Shown here: positions 34,775-43,261 of the stretch, in pieces
Position numbering within the stretch: position 1 is the stretch's first letter
Layout: each line of letters starts with the position of its first letter
Assembly: GCF_000284375.1 (NCBI RefSeq)
Contig: NC_017249.1
Location: forward strand, 4,256,001-4,320,000
DNA length: 64,000 bases
DNA from: Bradyrhizobium japonicum USDA 6
GTDB taxonomy: Bacteria; Pseudomonadota; Alphaproteobacteria; Rhizobiales; Xanthobacteraceae
Reading direction: 5' to 3'
Program-made: the position numbers and the translations under genes
Notes under the pieces: generated by a model
Database searches by the model: none
Seen by the model: only the letters and a program-made list of their open reading frames with translations
Told to the model about the DNA's origin: nothing

Positions 34775-35653
34775 TCAGACAAGCCCTTGGCCGGCATCCG
34801 AGCCCTTGGCCGCCTGCCGTTTGTTGAGCATGTGGATGGTGCCGAGTGCAAGGGCGATCACGGTGAACGACACCGCCGAGATCACGGTGCCGAGCGCATA
34901 GATGTCGGGGTTCGTCACGGTGGTGGTGAGGCCCTGGAGATCGAGCGGTAGCGTGTTCACCGCCCCGATCGCCTGGCTGGAGCGGGCAAGCTCGTCCCAG
35001 GACAGCGTGAAGCCGAACAAGCCGATGCCGATCACGGAGGGCAGGATGATCGGCAGCACGACATGACGGAAGGCCTGCCACGGCGTCGCACCGAGATCGC
35101 GCGCGGCTTCCTCCAGCCTGGGATCGAAGCGGTTGAAGATCGCGAACATGATCAGCAGGCCGAACGGCAGCGTCCAGGTCAGGTGCGCACCTAAGCCCGA
35201 GGTCAGCAGGCCCATCGATGTCTCGAAGTTTTCGTTCCAGTGCGCCTTGATCAAATCGTCGATGATGCGGAATTCGAGCGAGATGCCGAGCGAGGTGATG
35301 ATCGAGGGCACGATCAGGCTCGCGATCGCCGAGTAAAATAGAATGCCCTGCGCCTTGAACTTGCGGCGGAAGGCCATGCCGGCGGCGACCGACAGCACGA
35401 CGGTCACAACCATCACGATCAGGCCAAGCAGCAGCGAGCGGCGGAAGGCCGCGCCGAGATCGACGATGCCGGTGCCCTGGAACAGTTTTGCGATCCAGAA
35501 GGTCGACACGCCGTTCATCGGGAAGGTGAGGCCGCCCTGCGGGCCCTGGAACGACAGGACGTAGATCGCGATCATCGGGCCGTAGAGAAACAGCACATAG
35601 GCCGCGAAGAAGATCGCGAGCACGTAGAACGAGCGCGGGCGTCCCTCCTTCAT
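34775..35653 (-). CDS. ABC transporter permease, PotC/spermidine-putrescine type
   Basis: A 292-residue inner-membrane permease with six helices and a BPD_transp_1 fold; the coupling loop is LEEAARDLGATPWQAFRHVV, the EAA-type motif. The N-terminus has the typical FYVLAIFFAAYVLFLYGPM first helix. PotC-class proteins work with a PotB partner. It follows the PotB-type gene by 3 nt and precedes the racemase by 20 nt, so the five genes form one operon. The specific substrate is not polyamine by evidence; only the family is known. Confidence 0.9.
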   Translation of the reverse strand: MKEGRPRSFYVLAIFFAAYVLFLYGPMIAIYVLSFQGPQGGLTFPMNGVSTFWIAKLFQGTGIVDLGAAFRRSLLLGLIVMVVTVVLSVAAGMAFRRKFKAQGILFYSAIASLIVPSIITSLGISLEFRIIDDLIKAHWNENFETSMGLLTSGLGAHLTWTLPFGLLIMFAIFNRFDPRLEEAARDLGATPWQAFRHVVLPIILPSVIGIGLFGFTLSWDELARSSQAIGAVNTLPLDLQGLTTTVTNPDIYALGTVISAVSFTVIALALGTIHMLNKRQAAKGSDAGQGLV

Positions 35654-35656
35654 GCT

Positions 35657-36616
35657 CTAGAGCTCCTTCTTGATGTCGACGATGCGCGACATCATGGTGA
35701 TGATCAGGAAGGTGATGATGAGCAGGATCACGGCATTCGCGGCCGCAGCCGGGAATTGCAGCGCGTTCACCCGCGTTTCGATGATCTTGCCGGCCGCCGC
35801 GATCTGCTGGCCGCCCATCACGCCGATGGTGATGAAATCGCCCATCACGATGGTGATGACGAAGATCGAGCCGATCACGATGCCGGGCTTGGAGAGCGGG
35901 ATGATGACGTTGACCAGCGTCTGGAAACCGGTGGCGCCGGCATCATAGGCCGCCTCGATCAGCGACTTGTCGATGCGCACCATCGAATTGAAGATCGGCA
36001 CCACCATGAAGAAGGTGAAGAGGTGGACCAGCGCCAGCACCACGGAGAATTCGGAGAACAGCAGCCATTCCAGCGGATGGTTGATCAATCCGCTCTTGAC
36101 CAGTCCGGAGTTCACGAGGCCGTTGCGTCCGAGCAGCGGGATCCAGGCGATCATGCGGATCACGTTGGAGGTCCAGAACGGGATCGTGCAGAGCAGCGAC
36201 AATCCCATCTGCCAGGTCTTGGACTTGACGTGGAAGGCGAGGAAGTAGGCGACCCAGAAGCCGATGAAGAGCGTGATGATCCAGACCAGGAAGCACAGCT
36301 TCAGCGTCTTCAGATAGGTCTTGGCGATGGTGCAGAGATCGGGGAGCTGCGCGATGCAGCCCTCGAACGTGTCGGTGTAGCCACGGCCGGAGAAGGCCGG
36401 CAGCAACTGGTATTCGTTGTAGTCCCAGAACGAGACGATGACGACGAAGACCAGAGGGATCAGGAAGAAGGCGAGAAACACCAGCATCATCGGCCCGGCC
36501 TGGAGCCAGGAGATGAACGAGGGCGACAGGCGCGTCGCTTTTGCGGCGCGCGCCGTGCCCGACCCCGGGATCAATCCCGGGGACGCCTGTTGCAGGATGT
36601 CCTCCGACGTGTCCAT
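35657..36616 (-). CDS. ABC transporter permease, PotB type
   Basis: A 319-residue permease with six or seven helices, an early membrane segment (GPMMLVFLAFFLIPLVFVVIV), a long extracytoplasmic loop (SGRGYTDTFEGCIAQLPD, holding Cys residues) and the coupling loop EAAYDAGATGFQTLVNVIIP. It forms a heterodimeric channel with the PotC-type subunit. ATG 36616 (MDTSEDIL) is preferred over the GTG one codon earlier. The stop of the binding-protein gene is 4 nt upstream, so coupling is likely. Confidence 0.9.
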   Translation of the reverse strand: MDTSEDILQQASPGLIPGSGTARAAKATRLSPSFISWLQAGPMMLVFLAFFLIPLVFVVIVSFWDYNEYQLLPAFSGRGYTDTFEGCIAQLPDLCTIAKTYLKTLKLCFLVWIITLFIGFWVAYFLAFHVKSKTWQMGLSLLCTIPFWTSNVIRMIAWIPLLGRNGLVNSGLVKSGLINHPLEWLLFSEFSVVLALVHLFTFFMVVPIFNSMVRIDKSLIEAAYDAGATGFQTLVNVIIPLSKPGIVIGSIFVITIVMGDFITIGVMGGQQIAAAGKIIETRVNALQFPAAAANAVILLIITFLIITMMSRIVDIKKEL

Positions 36617-36620
36617 CACG

Positions 36621-37910
36621 TTAGGCCGCGATGAACTCGTTCCATTTGCGGACCATGTAGTCGTTCTCGTCCATCACGGCGTTCCAGCAGGCGACGCCAC
36701 CCATGCGGTCCTCGTAGGAGCCGCCGTCGCGCACCGCGCCGGCCTTCTCGAGCAGCGAGCCGTCGGGCGCCTTGATGTCCTTCTCGGCCGGCTTGCCTTC
36801 CATCCAGTACGCCCACTCGTAGGGCTCCATATGCGCCTTCGCGGTGGAGAGCACGGCGGAGTAGTAGCCCTGGCGGTTGAGATAGGCACCGGCATAGCCG
36901 GACAGGAACCAGTTCACGAACTCATAGGCCCATTCGAGCTTCGCACCGGACACGCCCTTGGAGACGCAGAAGCCCGAGGCCCAGGAGCGATAGCCTTCCT
37001 TGAGCGGCTGGAAGGTGCAGGCGATGCCCATTGAGCGGACCTTGGTCACCGCCGGCGACCACATCGACTGGATCACGGTCTCGCCTGACGCCATCAGGTT
37101 GACGCTCTCGTTGAAGTCCTTCCAGAACGCGCGGAACTGGCCGGCCTTCTTGGCTTCGGTCATCACCTTCATGGTGAGATCGATTTCTTCCTTGGTCATG
37201 TTGCCCTTGTCGGCATATTTGTACTTGCCGGTGGCTTCCACGACCATCGCGGCATCCATGATGCCGATCGAGGGGATGTTGAGAATCGAGGCCTTGCCCT
37301 TGAATTCGGGATTGAGCAGCTCGGACCATGAGCTGATCGGCCGCTTGATCAGGTCGGGACGAATGCCGAGCGTGTCGGCGTTGTAGACGGTCGGGATCAG
37401 CGTGACGAACTCGGTCGCCGACGTCGCGAACTTCTTGGAGTCCTTGCCTTCGAGATAGAGCACCTTCCAGGGCGCCGTGCCCTGGCCGCCGATCTTTTTG
37501 CCGCCGGGCGTCTCGCCCTTGGTGAAGACCGGCGTGATGTTGTCGAATTCCTTGATCTTCTTGGCATCGAGGGCAAGGATGTTGCCCGACGGCACGATCT
37601 TCTTCAGCGAGAAATATTCGGTGTCGAGCACGTCGAACGAGTTGGGCTGGGTCATCACGCGCTTGGTGACGTCATCGGTGGTCGCGGTGATGTATTCGAT
37701 CTTGATGCCGGTGTCCTTGAGGCACTGCTTGGAGATGTCGTCGCCTTCGTTCACGGCGGTGCCGAGATAGCGCAGCACCTTCGCATCGGCCGATTTCACA
37801 TAGGGGAAGCCGGTGATGGCGCCGGAGCCGGCGGCGAGGCCCGCGAGACCCGCGGTGCCCTTGAGCAGCGTGCGGCGGCTGACGCCCTTCGTCCTGGTGG
37901 TCTCGGTCAT
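36621..37910 (-). CDS. PotD-type substrate-binding protein with Tat signal
   Basis: A 429-residue extracytoplasmic binding protein. The N-terminus has a twin-arginine motif (SRRTLLKG at about residues 10-17) followed by a hydrophobic stretch (AGLAGLAAGSG), so it is probably exported folded through Tat. The mature part is SBP_bac_8/PotD-like: LRYLGTAVNEGDD, NSFDVLDTEYFSLKK and a Trp-rich C-terminus. It delivers substrate to the adjacent PotBC-type permeases. ATG 37910 gives the Tat leader; upstream codons extend it without sense. It is flanked upstream by the ATPase gene, so the order is ATPase, binding protein, permeases, racemase. Confidence 0.9.
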   Translation of the reverse strand: MTETTRTKGVSRRTLLKGTAGLAGLAAGSGAITGFPYVKSADAKVLRYLGTAVNEGDDISKQCLKDTGIKIEYITATTDDVTKRVMTQPNSFDVLDTEYFSLKKIVPSGNILALDAKKIKEFDNITPVFTKGETPGGKKIGGQGTAPWKVLYLEGKDSKKFATSATEFVTLIPTVYNADTLGIRPDLIKRPISSWSELLNPEFKGKASILNIPSIGIMDAAMVVEATGKYKYADKGNMTKEEIDLTMKVMTEAKKAGQFRAFWKDFNESVNLMASGETVIQSMWSPAVTKVRSMGIACTFQPLKEGYRSWASGFCVSKGVSGAKLEWAYEFVNWFLSGYAGAYLNRQGYYSAVLSTAKAHMEPYEWAYWMEGKPAEKDIKAPDGSLLEKAGAVRDGGSYEDRMGGVACWNAVMDENDYMVRKWNEFIAA

Positions 37911-37952
37911 ATCAGTCACTCCTCTGTTGCGCATTCCAGTGATCGATCGGCG

Positions 37953-38939
37953 CTATTGCAGGCGTTGCGCCTTGGCGGGATCCCAGGTGGCCAGCACGCG
38001 ATCGCCCGGACGGAACGGGTGGACGTCGAAGGCGGCCTCGGGGAGGTGGGAGAACAGGGCGGTGCCGTCGTCGAGCGTGAGCGAGACGGCGATGTAGGAG
38101 CCCTGGTACTCGGTCTGGGTCAGCAGCGCCGGCGCGCCGAACGCGCCGTCAGTGAACGGCGCGATGCCGAGCTGATCGGCGCGCACGGCGATGAGGCTTC
38201 CGGCATCGCTGAGGACGTTGTGGCCACCGATGAAGCGCGCCACGAATTCGGTGCGGGGGTGGTGGAAGATGTCGCGCGCGGCGCCCTGCTGCTCGATCCG
38301 GCCCTGGTTCATCACCACGATGTGGTCGGCGAGCGCCATCGCTTCTTCCTGGCCGTGGGTGACCTGGATGAAGCTGATGCCAAGCTCGCGCTGAAGGCGC
38401 TTCAGCTCGCCGCGCATCTTCACCCGCAGGAACGGATCGAGTGCGGAGAGCGGCTCGTCGAGCAGCAAGATCTGCGGCTCGGTGATCAGTGCGCGAGCCA
38501 GCGCCACGCGCTGCTGCTGGCCGCCGGAGAGTTGGGCCGGAAGCCGGCCCGCATAGGGTGTCATCGCCACCAGCTCCAGCAATTCGCCGGCGCGCTTGTG
38601 CCTGGTCGTGCGGTCGACGCCGCGCATTTTGAGGGCAAACGCCACGTTGTCCAGCACGGTCAGATGCGGAAACAGCGCGTAGGACTGGAACATCATCGCC
38701 GTGCCGCGCTTGGCCGGCTCGAGGTCGGTCACGTTCTGCGCGCCGAGGATGATGTCGCCTTCGCTGACCGCCTCATGGCCCGCGATCATGCGCAAGGTCG
38801 AGGTCTTGCCGCAGCCGGAGGGGCCGAGCAGGCAGCAATAGGTCCCGGCCGGGATCTTCAAATTGACGGTGTCGACGGCCAGCGTCGTGTCGTAGCGCTT
38901 GGTGACGGCGACCAGTTCGAGAGCGGCGGGAGTGGCCAT
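37953..38939 (-). CDS. ABC transporter ATP-binding protein, PotA type
   Basis: A 328-residue ATPase. The core has Walker A ([13 protein letters not shown]), Q-loop ([13 protein letters not shown]), signature ([15 protein letters not shown]), Walker B ([14 protein letters not shown]) and H-loop (QVTHGQEEA). The C-terminal ~80 residues are a TOBE/OB domain ([24 protein letters not shown]) typical of PotA/MalK-class importers. It is the first gene of the leftward operon; divergent to it at 39208 lies a GntR regulator, so both may be controlled from the 38940-39207 region. Confidence 0.92.
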   Translation of the reverse strand: MATPAALELVAVTKRYDTTLAVDTVNLKIPAGTYCCLLGPSGCGKTSTLRMIAGHEAVSEGDIILGAQNVTDLEPAKRGTAMMFQSYALFPHLTVLDNVAFALKMRGVDRTTRHKRAGELLELVAMTPYAGRLPAQLSGGQQQRVALARALITEPQILLLDEPLSALDPFLRVKMRGELKRLQRELGISFIQVTHGQEEAMALADHIVVMNQGRIEQQGAARDIFHHPRTEFVARFIGGHNVLSDAGSLIAVRADQLGIAPFTDGAFGAPALLTQTEYQGSYIAVSLTLDDGTALFSHLPEAAFDVHPFRPGDRVLATWDPAKAQRLQ

Positions 38940-39207
38940 GGCGTGTCCAAGGGAGGGGCGATGCTCCCGTCTCTCCGCAAGGTCCGTGCCAACCGCCCTT
39001 GGCCGGCTGAATTCCAGAACTGTGCAGCAGAGTCAGGTCGTTAGATCGAATCCGCCGCCTTCGGCCGTCCGAGCATCCGTCTGCCTCGCTGCACACAAAA
39101 CGGGCGCAGATTGTATAAACTTTTGCCTGTGATTGGATACAGCTCGTCGACTAACATTCAAGGCCGAACGTCGCCGATCGAGCCCTCACACCCAACCCTT
39201 CGAACTG
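38940..39207. promoter_or_regulatory. Divergent intergenic region between transporter and GntR genes
   Basis: 268 bp without a convincing gene. Around 39110-39140 the composition drops in GC and TGTAT (39112) and ATACA (39134-39138) half-sites occur 20 bp apart in inverse, a possible operator for the adjacent GntR regulator. The assignment is weak because the arms are only 5 bp. Confidence 0.3.
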
Positions 39208-39915
39208 ATGGCCGCCAAGACTCGCCCGAAATCCGACGCGCCAGATGCGAGCGATCGCGTCAGCCGCATCAGGGAGGGGGTGACCGCCGCGATCCTCGAG
39301 CATCGCCTGCTGCCCGGTACGAAGCTCGGCGAGGACGAGATCGGCGAGATCTACGGCGCGAGCCGCACGCTGGTCCGCACCGCGCTCCAGCAGCTTGCGC
39401 ATGAAGGCATCGTCAACATCGAGAAGAACCGCGGCGCCTTCGTCGCGCGGCCGACGCCGGGCGATGCCCGCGAAGTGTTCGAGGCGCGCCGCCTGATCGA
39501 GCCCACCATCGTCGATCACGCGATCGATGCGGTGTCGCCGGCCTGGATCGATCGCCTCCAGCAGCATCTCGCCGAGGAGCGCGAGGCGGAGCTGCGCGGC
39601 GACGCGCGCGCCTCGGTCCGGCTTTCCGGCGAGTTTCATCGCCTCGTCGCCGAGATGAGTGGCCACAGCATCTATCTCGGCTTCCTGAAAGAGCTGATCG
39701 CGCGCTCCTCGCTCATCATCTTGCTCTACCGCCGCCACGACACGCCGGCCTGCGGCACCGATCATCACGCCGGCATCGTCGCCGCGATCCGCAAGCGCGA
39801 CAAGCAGGCTGCGCGCGTGCAGATGCTGTCGCATCTGGACGAGATCGAGGCCGAGCTGTTCCTGAAGGATCCCGCCGCCGACGAGCTGCGGCTCGCCGAC
39901 GTGCTCGGTGCCTAA
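39208..39915 (+). CDS. GntR family regulator, FCD effector domain
   Basis: A 235-residue regulator. The N-terminal winged helix-turn-helix (IREGVTAAILEHRLLPGTKL, then DEIGEIYGASRTLVRTALQQL) is followed by the FCD helical bundle, whose metal/ligand residues are visible in FEARRLIEPT, SGEFHRLVAEMSG and TDHHAGIVAAI. FCD regulators sense carboxylates or amino acids. It is divergent from the PotABCD-racemase operon, which it probably controls. ATG 39208 (MAAKTRPK) is chosen because the upstream reading has no coherent protein features. Confidence 0.88.
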   Translation: MAAKTRPKSDAPDASDRVSRIREGVTAAILEHRLLPGTKLGEDEIGEIYGASRTLVRTALQQLAHEGIVNIEKNRGAFVARPTPGDAREVFEARRLIEPTIVDHAIDAVSPAWIDRLQQHLAEEREAELRGDARASVRLSGEFHRLVAEMSGHSIYLGFLKELIARSSLIILLYRRHDTPACGTDHHAGIVAAIRKRDKQAARVQMLSHLDEIEAELFLKDPAADELRLADVLGA

Positions 39916-39932
39916 CGAACCGCATCGTTTGG

Positions 39933-40142
39933 TTATGGCAGCGAAGATCCTTCGTTACGCCTGATGATCTTCAGCACGAGCAAGATCGCACCAAGGATCA
40001 GGAAGAGTACGCCGACGAAAGTCGTGCCGCCGGATTCGAAGGTCACGCCAACCGCGGTAAGCAGGCATCCGACGATGATTGCCAAGAGTCCGCCGAGCTT
40101 CTTGACCAGCAGGACGGGTCCGTCACTCGTTTGTGCCACCAT
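39933..40142 (-). CDS. Small two-helix membrane protein, 69 residues
   Basis: A 69-residue protein with two hydrophobic helices (KKLGGLLAIIVGCLLTAVGV and TFVGVLFLILGAILLVLKII), ending in a basic/acidic tail (RRNEGSSLP). ATG 40142 (MVAQTSDG) has GAGG 6-9 nt upstream; ATG 40157 is a second choice. Unknown function; similar double-helix proteins are frequent in rhizobia. It is convergent with the GntR gene (17 nt). Confidence 0.65.
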   Translation of the reverse strand: MVAQTSDGPVLLVKKLGGLLAIIVGCLLTAVGVTFESGGTTFVGVLFLILGAILLVLKIIRRNEGSSLP

Positions 40143-40507
40143 GTTACGCCTCGTCATGTCGCGCCTGCGTTCGCCGCCCCTGTTGCTTACGTCCCCAGTC
40201 GAACAGGCCGGCATGATCGTACTCCCGAATGCGCAAGTTGCAATCTGGCGTTGATCGTAGAATCTCACAGCGTCTACATTTGATTTGAATTCGGTGTATG
40301 TGAGACAGCCTCACTTACTCAATTGCCTATTATTCCTTGGGGCGGTTTTTGCGGCGGTGCACCTTCTCCGGAGGCGGATAGCTGAATTGCGGAATCCCCC
40401 AGTGGTTGCAAATTGACTCTGTTGGGCAGGAAGCATCAACTACCGTCGCGCGGTTGAGTTCTAGAGCGGGATTGGCACGAGCCAAATCCGTTCCGTGGAG
40501 TATTGCA
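40143..40507. other. 365-bp gap upstream of the glutaminase remnant
   Basis: This stretch falls noticeably in GC around 40255-40330 and contains TGTGAGACAGCCTCACTT (40299-40316), a GTGAG/CTCAC inverted repeat. A leftward frame ending at 40330 with the tail PPPEKVHRRKNRPKE is open but has no start that avoids the glutaminase N-terminus. I make no gene call here. Confidence 0.3.
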
Positions 40508-40804
40508 ATGGCGTTACGTTCGGTCGTCGAGGAGCGGGAGCCGGCGTATGTCTCGACCGGCCATCCGCCTGATGCGGACACCGTTCAATCGCTGGTGACC
40601 GAGGCGCAGCGACGGTTTCAATCAAATCGCGACGGAATCAACTCGCAGGTCTATCCCGCGCTGGCGCGCGTTCCGAGCGAGCTGTTCGGGGTCTGTGTCG
40701 TCGGAACCAGCGGGCGCAGGCGCGGGCGTCAGGCTGTCGCCGCAGGACGCCGCGGCCTTGCCCGAGATATCGCCAGCCGATCATGCCGTTCCAGGCAGGC
40801 GTGA
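40508..40804 (+). pseudogene. Glutaminase remnant (N-terminal ~70 residues only)
   Basis: ATG 40508, with GTGGAG 7-12 nt upstream, starts a frame whose first 70 residues match the N-terminus of bacterial glutaminases: TVQSLVTEAQRRFQSN and then QVYPALARVPSELFGVCVVG, the region just before the catalytic Ser-x-x-Lys motif. From about 40718 the frame becomes Arg/Gly-rich nonsense (RRRGRQAVAAGRR...) and stops at 40804. The SISK-type catalytic block and the rest of the ~300-residue enzyme are missing, and no frame downstream restores them. The 3' part therefore appears to have been deleted and replaced by unrelated GC-rich sequence. An HdeD-family gene follows. Confidence 0.6.
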
Positions 40805-40976
40805 ACCCGTTGCCGGCACCTTTGCGCAGCAGACTGGACGTCCGCTACCGGCACCGGGCCATCGGCCGCCGCCGTGGCCACCGTCGTGGCACCGGCGGCG
40901 TCGGCGCCGGGAGTGCTGGTGGCATCGTGGCCGCCGTCATTGCGGATGGCGCTGGAGATAAACGGAGGAGGATGTC

Positions 40977-41540
40977 ATGACGACTTACGACCATGGTGCG
41001 CCGATGGGCGCGACCGGCCTGCCGCAACCGCCCCGCTGGGTCTGCGTGCTGCTGGGTCTCTTCATGGTGTTCGCCGGACTGATGGTGCTCGGCGACATCG
41101 CGTTCTTCACCGTGGTCAGCGCGCTGTTCATCGGCTGGATGGCCATCGCCGCGGGCGCCTTCGAGATCTTCCACGCATTCTGGACCAAGGGATGGGGCGG
41201 CCTCGTCTGGCAGATCATCCTCGGCGTTCTCTACATCGCCTTTGGCATCGTCCTCGTCAGCCAGCCGCTGACCGGCGCCCTCCTGCTCACCTATGTACTC
41301 GGCGTTGCGCTGCTGGCCTCCGGTGTGGTGCGCATGCTGATCGGCATCGGTCGCTGGCAGCAGGGCGGCGGGATCATGGTCGCATCCGGCCTGTTTGGCG
41401 TTCTGGCGGGGCTCGTCATCCTCACGGGCTTTCCGACGACCGGGCTCTGGGTCCTGGGACTGCTGCTCGGCATCGACTTGTTGTCCCATGGTATCGGGTG
41501 GCTAACGTTCGCCTGGACGCCGGCCGCTCGTGCGGCGTAG
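40977..41540 (+). CDS. HdeD family acid-resistance-like membrane protein (DUF308)
   Basis: A 187-residue membrane protein with six helices organised as repeated pairs, as in DUF308/HdeD: VLLGLFMVFAGLMVLGDIAFFTVV, then ALFIGWMAIAAGAFEIFHAF, and similar units later. HdeD belongs to the acid-resistance island of E. coli and is widely retained as a stress-related membrane protein. ATG 40977 is set by a strong GGAGGAGG 7 nt upstream. The glutaminase fragment just upstream is suggestive, because glutaminase also serves acid resistance. It is followed by a secreted amidohydrolase gene, 19 nt away. Confidence 0.87.
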   Translation: MTTYDHGAPMGATGLPQPPRWVCVLLGLFMVFAGLMVLGDIAFFTVVSALFIGWMAIAAGAFEIFHAFWTKGWGGLVWQIILGVLYIAFGIVLVSQPLTGALLLTYVLGVALLASGVVRMLIGIGRWQQGGGIMVASGLFGVLAGLVILTGFPTTGLWVLGLLLGIDLLSHGIGWLTFAWTPAARAA

Positions 41541-41559
41541 TTTTGCGCGGAGATTGAGC

Positions 41560-42915
41560 ATGGGGGGTACGACGATGTCGGCCGGCTTGTTGAGGGCCGC
41601 GGCACTGCTTGCGGCGATCGGAACGACCCTCGGCGCGCCGCCGGCATCGGCGCAGCAGGACTCCGCCGTTCTGTTCCGCAATGTCAGGATCTTCGACGGC
41701 AAGGCTGGTGCACTCTCCCCGCCGTCGAGTGTCCTTGTCCGGAACAAGACGATCGAGAAGATTTCGGCCAGCGACATCACGGCCACCGCTCAAGTGATCG
41801 ATGGCGGCGGCCGCGTGCTGATGCCGGGGCTGATCGACGCGCATTGGCACGCGATGCTGGTGCGCCCGACGCCGATGGCCGCGCTCGCAGGCGATGTCGG
41901 CTACAACAATCTGCTCGCCGCCAGCGAAGCAACGGCTACATTGATGCGCGGCTTCACCACCATACGCGACATGGGCGGCCCGAGTTTCGGCCTCAAGCAG
42001 GCCATCGACGAGGACCTCGTCGCTGGCCCGCGGATCTATCCGTCCGGCGCAATCATCACCATCACCGGTGGCCATGGCGACTTCCGGCAGCTCTCCGATC
42101 TGCCGCGAACCATCGGCGGCATGCTCAGCCGCATGGAACGGATCGGTGGCAGCATGGTCGCCGACAGTCCGGACGAGGTGCGCGTGCGGGCGCGCGAGCA
42201 GCTGATGCAGGGTGCCTCGCAGGTCAAGCTCACGGCGGGCGGCGGCGTCGCGTCGCCCTTCAGTCCGCTCGACGTCTCCACCTTCACCGAGCCCGAATTG
42301 CGCGCGGCCGTCGAGGCCGCCGACAATTGGGGCACCTACGTCGCCACGCACGCCTATACGCCGGTCGCGATCCAGCGCTCGATCGCGGCCGGTGTCAGAT
42401 GCATCGAGCACGGTCATCTCATGGACGAGGCGAGCGCGAAGCTGATCGCGGAGAAGGGAATCTGGCTCAGCACCCAGCCGTTCCTGGATATGTCCATGGC
42501 TGCCGCGCTCGGGCCTTCGGAACAGGACAAGATGCGGCAGGTCGTTGCCGGCACCGACCGCGTCTACGCGCTGGCGAAGAAGTACAAGATCAAGACCGCG
42601 TTCGGCACTGACGTCCTGTTCTCGAAGGCATTGGCGGACAGGCAGGGCGCGATGCTGGCAGCGCTGACGCGCTGGTATACGCCGGCCGAAGCGCTGACGA
42701 TGGCGACGTCAACCAACGCCGAACTCTTGAGCCTGTCGGGCCCGCGCAATCCCTATCCCGGCAAGCTCGGCGTGGTGGCGGAAGGCGCGCTCGCCGATCT
42801 CCTGCTGGTCGACGGCAATCCGCTCGACGACATCAAGCTGGTCGAAGATCCCGCGAAGAACTTTGTGGTGATCATGAAGGACGGCAGGATCTACAAGAAC
42901 AGGCTCGCGCACTGA
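41560..42915 (+). CDS. Secreted amidohydrolase (imidazolonepropionase-like/metal-dependent)
   Basis: A 451-residue metal-dependent hydrolase with a signal peptide (SAGLLRAAALLAAIGTTLGA ... ASA, cleavage near residue 30) that suggests a periplasmic enzyme. Metal and catalytic motifs of the amidohydrolase superfamily are present: LMPGLIDAHWHAML (HxH), the bridging Lys in SQVKLTAGGG, His in YVATHAYTP, His in CIEHGHLMD, and Asp in KTAFGTDVLF. The subgroup includes imidazolonepropionase-like and Xaa-Pro dipeptidase-like enzymes. ATG 41560 has GGAG 8-11 nt upstream. It is probably co-transcribed with the HdeD-family gene (19 nt). Confidence 0.88.
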   Translation: MGGTTMSAGLLRAAALLAAIGTTLGAPPASAQQDSAVLFRNVRIFDGKAGALSPPSSVLVRNKTIEKISASDITATAQVIDGGGRVLMPGLIDAHWHAMLVRPTPMAALAGDVGYNNLLAASEATATLMRGFTTIRDMGGPSFGLKQAIDEDLVAGPRIYPSGAIITITGGHGDFRQLSDLPRTIGGMLSRMERIGGSMVADSPDEVRVRAREQLMQGASQVKLTAGGGVASPFSPLDVSTFTEPELRAAVEAADNWGTYVATHAYTPVAIQRSIAAGVRCIEHGHLMDEASAKLIAEKGIWLSTQPFLDMSMAAALGPSEQDKMRQVVAGTDRVYALAKKYKIKTAFGTDVLFSKALADRQGAMLAALTRWYTPAEALTMATSTNAELLSLSGPRNPYPGKLGVVAEGALADLLLVDGNPLDDIKLVEDPAKNFVVIMKDGRIYKNRLAH

Positions 42916-43261
42916 CGAGCGCATGGCAGGCGTGAGCCCGCGAGATTCAATCGCTTCTAGTCTCGCTCGTCGGGAACCGGCTTTCCTGGCCGGGAGCCTT
43001 TTGCGATCGCCGGGGGCGCAGGAGGCCGCACGGGGCTTGTCACAGTCTCCGGCCTGTCATCATCGGAGGCGTGACTTCTGAGCGTCTCCAAAACCAGAAA
43101 GAATTTTTCTGCTAGCATGAGTCAAGCTCGCTGACGCGTTCATCTCGGTTTCGAGAACGACGAGATTCGCTATCAATTCGATCACTTACTGTACGCGGCG
43201 GCAATTTAATTCGTCACGCACGACGAATTATGACAGTCCTGCCCGATCTTTAGCGTCGAGC
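42916..43261. other. 346-bp gap holding promoter elements of the CYTH-CHAD gene
   Basis: A weak hairpin, CCGGC-TTTCCT-GGCCGG near 42979-42994 followed by AGCCTTTT, may terminate the amidohydrolase transcript. The right half (43130-43235) is AT-richer than average and contains the perfect inverted repeat listed at 43207. No credible gene is present. Confidence 0.4.
43207..43230. promoter_or_regulatory. Perfect 9-bp inverted repeat upstream of CYTH-CHAD gene
   Basis: TAATTCGTC (43207-43215) and GACGAATTA (43222-43230) are exact inverted repeats with a 6-bp ACGCAC spacer, 32 nt before the start. The AT-rich ends and position fit a transcription factor operator. No regulator is encoded next to it. 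Confidence 0.45.

Noticed and set aside
40330..40581. Leftward frame ending PPPEKVHRRKNRPKE
   Set aside because: The tail looks protein-like, but most of the frame is antisense to the glutaminase N-terminus and no ribosome site precedes a usable start.
40695..40980. Two overlapping frames between the glutaminase remnant and HdeD
   Set aside because: Both are Arg/Gly/Pro-rich, lack ribosome sites and have no recognisable domains; more likely debris than genes.
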